From Porogramme epimiltina (Eukaryota; Basidiomycota; Agaricomycetes; Polyporales; Polyporaceae): 20,989 nt of DNA. Position 1 is the first letter of the stretch. The number at the start of each line of letters is the position of its first letter. The notes below the pieces were generated by a model that did not search any database, had not been told where the DNA came from, and saw only the letters and a program-made list of their open reading frames with translations. This document shows, one piece after another, positions 17,112-20,989 of this stretch. The translations under genes were made by a program, and so were the position numbers. The stretch lies in the NCBI GenBank assembly GCA_900155495.1, contig FTLJ01001033.1, forward strand, positions 1 to 20,989, given 5' to 3'.

Positions 17112-19090
17112 GCGACGAAGAGCAAGAAGACGCAGACGGCCGAGTCTGGACACAAATACGCCGGAAACACGTCTCGTCCTCCCAGCCCAGGCTGGTGACG
17201 AGCTCGAAAATTTGGCACGTGACCCTTCTCAGACGCTCCGCCGAAAAAGGCATCCTAGACGCCCTCACTACTTCTTCGGCTCACAACGCTTTGCAGGTTG
17301 GGCGTCATCCTTCTCCCCGGGAAAATCCGCAGTTGTGTCGAGAGCGGAGGTTCCGAAGATTCTCCGGGGAAACGTTTGAGACGAGTAGGTGCAATCCCAT
17401 GACAGATGTGGTAGACGTTGGAGGTTATTTTCAAAGTTCATATCTCAACACCTTCATTTCCCCCCATCGCCGATTCCGAAAAAAAATGGTCTAGCAATAT
17501 ACCTCAACACTCCGCGAACCATTGCCATGAATTTCAGGTTTCGCGGTCGACTGAGACGAGCAGTGATCAGAGAGAGCGACAGAAGACGAATGTGGTCTAG
17601 CGTCGGACCAGCATGTCTCGGAGCGCTCATAACAAACGCGTGGGAAGGATGCCAGCAATGGAAATTTGTGGGTCCAATTTTGCCGCGCGCAACTCGTATC
17701 TTACTCCCGTCAACCACACCCATGAACATACCAGCTGCCTCCCCCTTCGTCCAGACCGCGTCATTGACTATCTACAGCCTGGCGCCTAAATTTTCCTCCG
17801 TTGAACAGCGTGTACACGTTCCACTCTTCGCCACGTAAGCCGGCTCGCATAGTGAAAAGCTAAAAGGACGGCGAACACTGGGCGATCGTCTTGTCCTCGT
17901 TTAAGACACTGAATGGATACCTCCTTTGCAGCTATCAGCTTTCTGCAAATGTCCGCCTCTTATAAACCCACTCTCACGCTATCGGACTTTAGCCCGCGTG
18001 TGGATAGAGCGGACTTCCAACGGGCTTCCGATGTTCTTCAAACTTTCGAGCATGAGCTAACTTCCACACAACTGCCACCAAGCCTTCCCATGATCATGGA
18101 GAAACGCAGGCTATAGCTTTTAACACGGCAAGCGCCTTCTGCATCAAGGTTGGTCCCTCCGTCATCTCCACACAACTTCAAGTCACACCTCGGCACTTAC
18201 ACACGCCTCCTATAGTCCTCCAGCACGCCATCCGGAGCCCTTCACTCAGCCATTACAAATTGTGCTCGCACCCCATGCCGCCTTTGGGCGTGTCGTAATA
18301 GGACACATGTGACGCTGCGTACTGACCATCCAGGTGAGCAGGCGAAGCGTAATAGCACGCCCGGCTCCTGGACCGCTCCCGCGCATTGGCCGATAAACCT
18401 CGGTCGCTTTAGCAGGAAAGTTCCCGGCCCTCAAGGGGGGGTAGCCCTGGGGGCCCATTGCGTCAGAGACTTCTGCAAACCTTCGTTTTCAATGAGGCAC
18501 CTACGCGAACCGAAGTCATCGCTTGTCCCTCCTTCGTGTCACCGGCCGGTTAGCTCGCGGGACGGGCTGCTCATATGGGGCGAGATCCGTGAGCTATCTA
18601 CGGATCTTCCCCTGTGGTCTTTCATAGAGATGTCCTTAGGGTAGGTCTGCCCGCTTATTGATACTGCCCCGGCCCCAACTAATGATCAGAGCGGCCATTC
18701 TGCTGGGTGCGTTTCGCAGCTGCCGTAAACAATGATTATAGGGTCGCGATTCGCCGATAGATATTGGCCACATGTTCGAACCCTCCTCCATTTGTGCACA
18801 TCATCAAAGCTGTGACATTCGCGCACAGAAGCCTAGCGCACGGAAGATTCAACCACTCGCTGCTCCTGGTTTTCTGAGCTCGCGGAGTTTCGGTCCGAAG
18901 CAAGCTAGCCCTTCGGCCAAGGGCTGATCGCCTATGTTGGGATGTACGTGTACGCCAGTCACGGTTCCATTGCTCACGACCCGCCTGATCACCCGTATTT
19001 TTAGCTCTAGAACAAGAGAGAGAGCCTGCCAGGAGTGCCCGTCTGCCGGCGCATGCTCACGTCAAGATAAGCAGAGAGGCACCCTGAGGG
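17112..19090. other. Gene-free region upstream of the PPR gene
   Basis: About 2 kb of moderate GC content. The first part should be the PPR promoter. Open frames are short, lack domains and have no convincing splice partners. A TATAAA-like element occurs near 17961 on the plus strand, followed by a 67-residue frame that I do not accept as a gene. A GTTCGAACC string near 18774 resembles a tRNA B box, but no cloverleaf can be built around it. A small perfect hairpin lies at 18907-18925. No transposon domains are seen. Confidence 0.5.
18907..18925. other. Perfect 7-base-stem hairpin
   Basis: AGCCCTT and AAGGGCT flank a CGGCC loop. It is isolated, with no adjoining RNA-gene or transposon-end features. 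Confidence 0.35.
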
Positions 19091-19784
19091 AGCTGCCCGG
19101 CGAGTAATGGAACGCATCAGAAGCGGGCCACGTCGTAGCAGCAGCGCACGCTGGAGGTCCTCGGACCTGATCCCCTCTCGTCATCCTTTGCCTTCGCCTC
19201 CAGCCCGGTTCGCGGAGTGGCGCATCGGGCATCCCTTACGCCCTCCCAGTAGGCCTCTCCCACCGGGCCCTTCCCTCAGGCACATGTCGATCGCCCACGA
19301 CCCGCCGCTGCACACCTCGAGGCGCAGCCCTCGGCTCGCCCGCGACTTCCCCACAGGGCGGAAGAGCGGAAGCGTCCCCCCCCACCAGGGCCTTCCGGCA
19401 GCCCCCAAGCCCACTCCGCGGCCGCGCCCTCCTCGCCGTCTAAACCTTCGTCGCTTGGCCCCGCTCATGTGCCCCCTCGCAGCGGCCCACGGGGCGTGTC
19501 AGAGGAAGAGGAGGCCGGACGGCTGGGACGGCTCGCGCGCGCGTCCAGATCCCAGGACCCGCGCTCGCCCAAGCCCCCCCCCCTCCTCTCCCGAGCCGCG
19601 CGCGGTGGGTGGCAGCAGCCCCGCGGGCCGCCTGCGCACGCACTCAATAGCGGGATGATCAGAGGGCCCTGGCCCGCGCGCGCGCCCACACACGCAAAAA
19701 CTTCTGGGGTGCGCGTGCGTAATGAAAACCTTGTCATCCGCCCGCCCGGCGAAGGGGGATGGGGGATGGGCCAACTTCGCGGAA

Positions 19785-19808
19785 CCCCCCCCCCTCCCCT
19801 CCCCTCCC
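19785..19808 (-). other. Quadruplex-capable run (G on the minus strand)
   Basis: The plus strand shows C-runs of 10, 4, 4 and 3 separated by single T bases, so the minus strand has four G-runs with one-base loops, the arrangement most favourable for a stable G-quadruplex. The plus strand could form the matching i-motif. Confidence 0.65.
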
Positions 19809-20645
19809 TGCTGGCAGACAGCGCGCCGCCCGCCCTGGGCCTGGAGCTCGGAGCCTCCCGCTTGTCCGCTCGCTGGTTCGCGTCCGTGCATTAGCCCTTT
19901 CGGTCGCCCGGTCGCCCCCCTTCCGCCCGATCTGCCAACCATGAGTCGCCCCCACGCAGCCATCACGCACAACCAAGAAATCCGCTCGCGGGGTGACCGA
20001 CGGTCACAGCGAGCCCGCCTCTGCCTCTTCGCGTGCGCGCGCGTGCGTTCCCACGTCGCGTCCTCTCGAGAGGCTCCCGCGCCCGGGCGAGCTTCCGTCG
20101 CCTCGCGAACTCTCCGCACGCGCGACGTCCGCCTGCCGTTCTCGGCCGCGGCGGGCTCGTCGTCGTCGCGCACCCGTCGTTTTCTGATCGGGGCGTCGGG
20201 GCCCTACCGTCTGCTCCCGCCGCCGCCACCTCCCCGACTGCCCGCCGCAGTCAAGGCGGCCCCGCCGGTGCCACGCCCAACCAACGCCAGTTCGTGGCGC
20301 ACCGATTTTGTTGCCGCGGCAGGGTCGCAGTGGGGCGACGCGGGAGCGGTAGGCGAGGGCGAGGCGAGGGCGCGCCGGGCGGGCGAGGGACCGGCGCCGG
20401 CAGCGCGCCGCGCCGCTCGTGGAGACGGACGCACTGGACGCTGGGACCTGTGATATCCGCGCACCCAGCGACGAACGCGACAGGGAAGCCTGCGCGCGGC
20501 GACGCATCCACCCCATTCTCGGCAGGTTTTTCGGGCCCCCTACGGGGCCCGCTAATCCCGCAGCAGCAGCGACGACCGTTGAGGGGCGTCGCTGGGGAGA
20601 GGGGGGGGGCTGGCGAGGCGCGCCCCGCACGCTGGCAATGCACCC

Positions 20646-20675
20646 GGGACGGGGGATGAGAGGGGGGTGGGGGGG
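20646..20675 (+). other. Quadruplex-capable run (G on the plus strand)
   Basis: Four G-runs of 3, 5, 6 and 7 bases, with loops of 2, 6 and 1 bases. Another run of nine G lies upstream at 20601-20609. This meets the usual sequence pattern for an intramolecular G-quadruplex. Confidence 0.6.
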
Positions 20676-20972
20676 ATGGCCGCGGCCCATTCATTCGCCC
20701 GCCCATTCAGTGCGCCGTTTCATTTGTGGTTCACCAGGTCGCGCGATGCGATCGAGCTCGCTGGCTGGGCCGCTGGTCTTGCTGGTTCTGCTGGTGGGCC
20801 GGTCGCACCGCGCACCGCACCGCGTCGCGCACCACCACGCCCAGTGCACCACCCGACGACGGCCGCGCCGCTCCCACAGCGGAAAGGCCGTCGTCCGGAT
20901 TCATCTGCACGCCGCGCGCTGTGACCACCGCACGAGGCTCGCATGCCGCTGCACGATCGGAGCGGAGGCGCT

Positions 20973-20989
20973 GGGGGGGGGGGGGGGGG
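20973..20989 (+). repeat. Poly-G run at the right edge
   Basis: Seventeen consecutive G bases end the window. This may be a true homopolymer or an assembly or sequencing end artefact; the sequence alone cannot decide. Confidence 0.9.

Larger units (their letters stand above)
19091..20989. other. Very GC-rich region without a supported gene
   Basis: From about 19,090 the composition shifts to very GC-rich. Frames of 180-245 residues are open on both strands at once, as expected when stop codons are rare; they consist of Arg, Pro, Ala and Gly with no domain. The region holds several C-runs and G-runs, including two quadruplex candidates, and ends in a G homopolymer. It may be the regulatory or first-exon region of a gene to the right, or a repeat-rich contig end. 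Confidence 0.5.

Noticed and set aside
17112..17153. Upstream extension of the PPR-like protein
   Set aside because: The extension would have to start at GTG. The first in-frame ATG is at 17111 and is followed directly by a good mitochondrial presequence.
17913..18116. 67-residue plus-strand frame near a TATAAA-like string
   Set aside because: The TATA-like string lies inside the frame rather than upstream of it, and the protein shows no domain or secretion signal.
18760..18800. tRNA-like B box (GTTCGAACC)
   Set aside because: No T-arm stem, A box or acceptor pairing can be formed around it on either strand.
19107..20690. Several overlapping frames of 180-245 residues on both strands
   Set aside because: They are open simultaneously in most frames because stop codons are rare in very GC-rich DNA, and they contain only Arg/Pro/Ala/Gly-rich sequence.

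Overview
The window reads as nuclear DNA of an agaricomycete fungus (Basidiomycota), plausibly a polypore-like species. It is GC-rich, its genes carry many short GT-AG introns (about 50-140 bases), and the protein families and a small lineage-type gene family fit that group. This assignment is inference from gene style; no marker gene fixes the species. There are no rRNA, tRNA, CRISPR or autonomous transposon genes that I can support.

Layout from left to right. (1) Bases 1-2018, plus strand: the 3' portion of an HSF-type transcription factor gene, open at the left edge, five exons. (2) 2019-3884: a long non-coding stretch with a strongly pyrimidine-rich block, then the upstream region of the next gene. 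(3) 3885-9258, plus strand: an eleven-exon gene for a CLASP/Stu1 microtubule regulator, about 1372 residues, with two TOG-type arrays, a basic Ser/Pro/Arg linker, a polyglutamine run and a C-terminal helical domain. (4) 9259-10019: gene-free convergent spacer. (5) 10020-11861, minus strand: a Pro/Ser-rich, largely disordered protein that I do not recognise. (6) 12080-14239, minus strand: a tandem cluster of one uncharacterised, basidiomycete-type small protein family. Copies A and C are near complete with matching intron positions; copy B keeps only a decayed terminal exon. (7) 14240-14972: spacer. (8) 14973-17111, minus strand: a mitochondrially targeted PPR-like helical-repeat protein. (9) 17112-20989: almost 3.9 kb with no gene I can support. 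It is of moderate composition to about 19,090, then very GC-rich with G- or C-run blocks able to form quadruplexes, and ends in a run of 17 G.

The genes do not form one pathway: two are housekeeping-type genes (CLASP, mitochondrial PPR), one is a regulator, and the 10-14.3 kb segment is the accessory, fast-changing part. The best candidate for something undescribed is the small paralogue cluster. Exon joins were worked out by hand from reading frame, splice-site bases and family-like sequence; each join reported for the HSF and CLASP genes keeps frame exactly.
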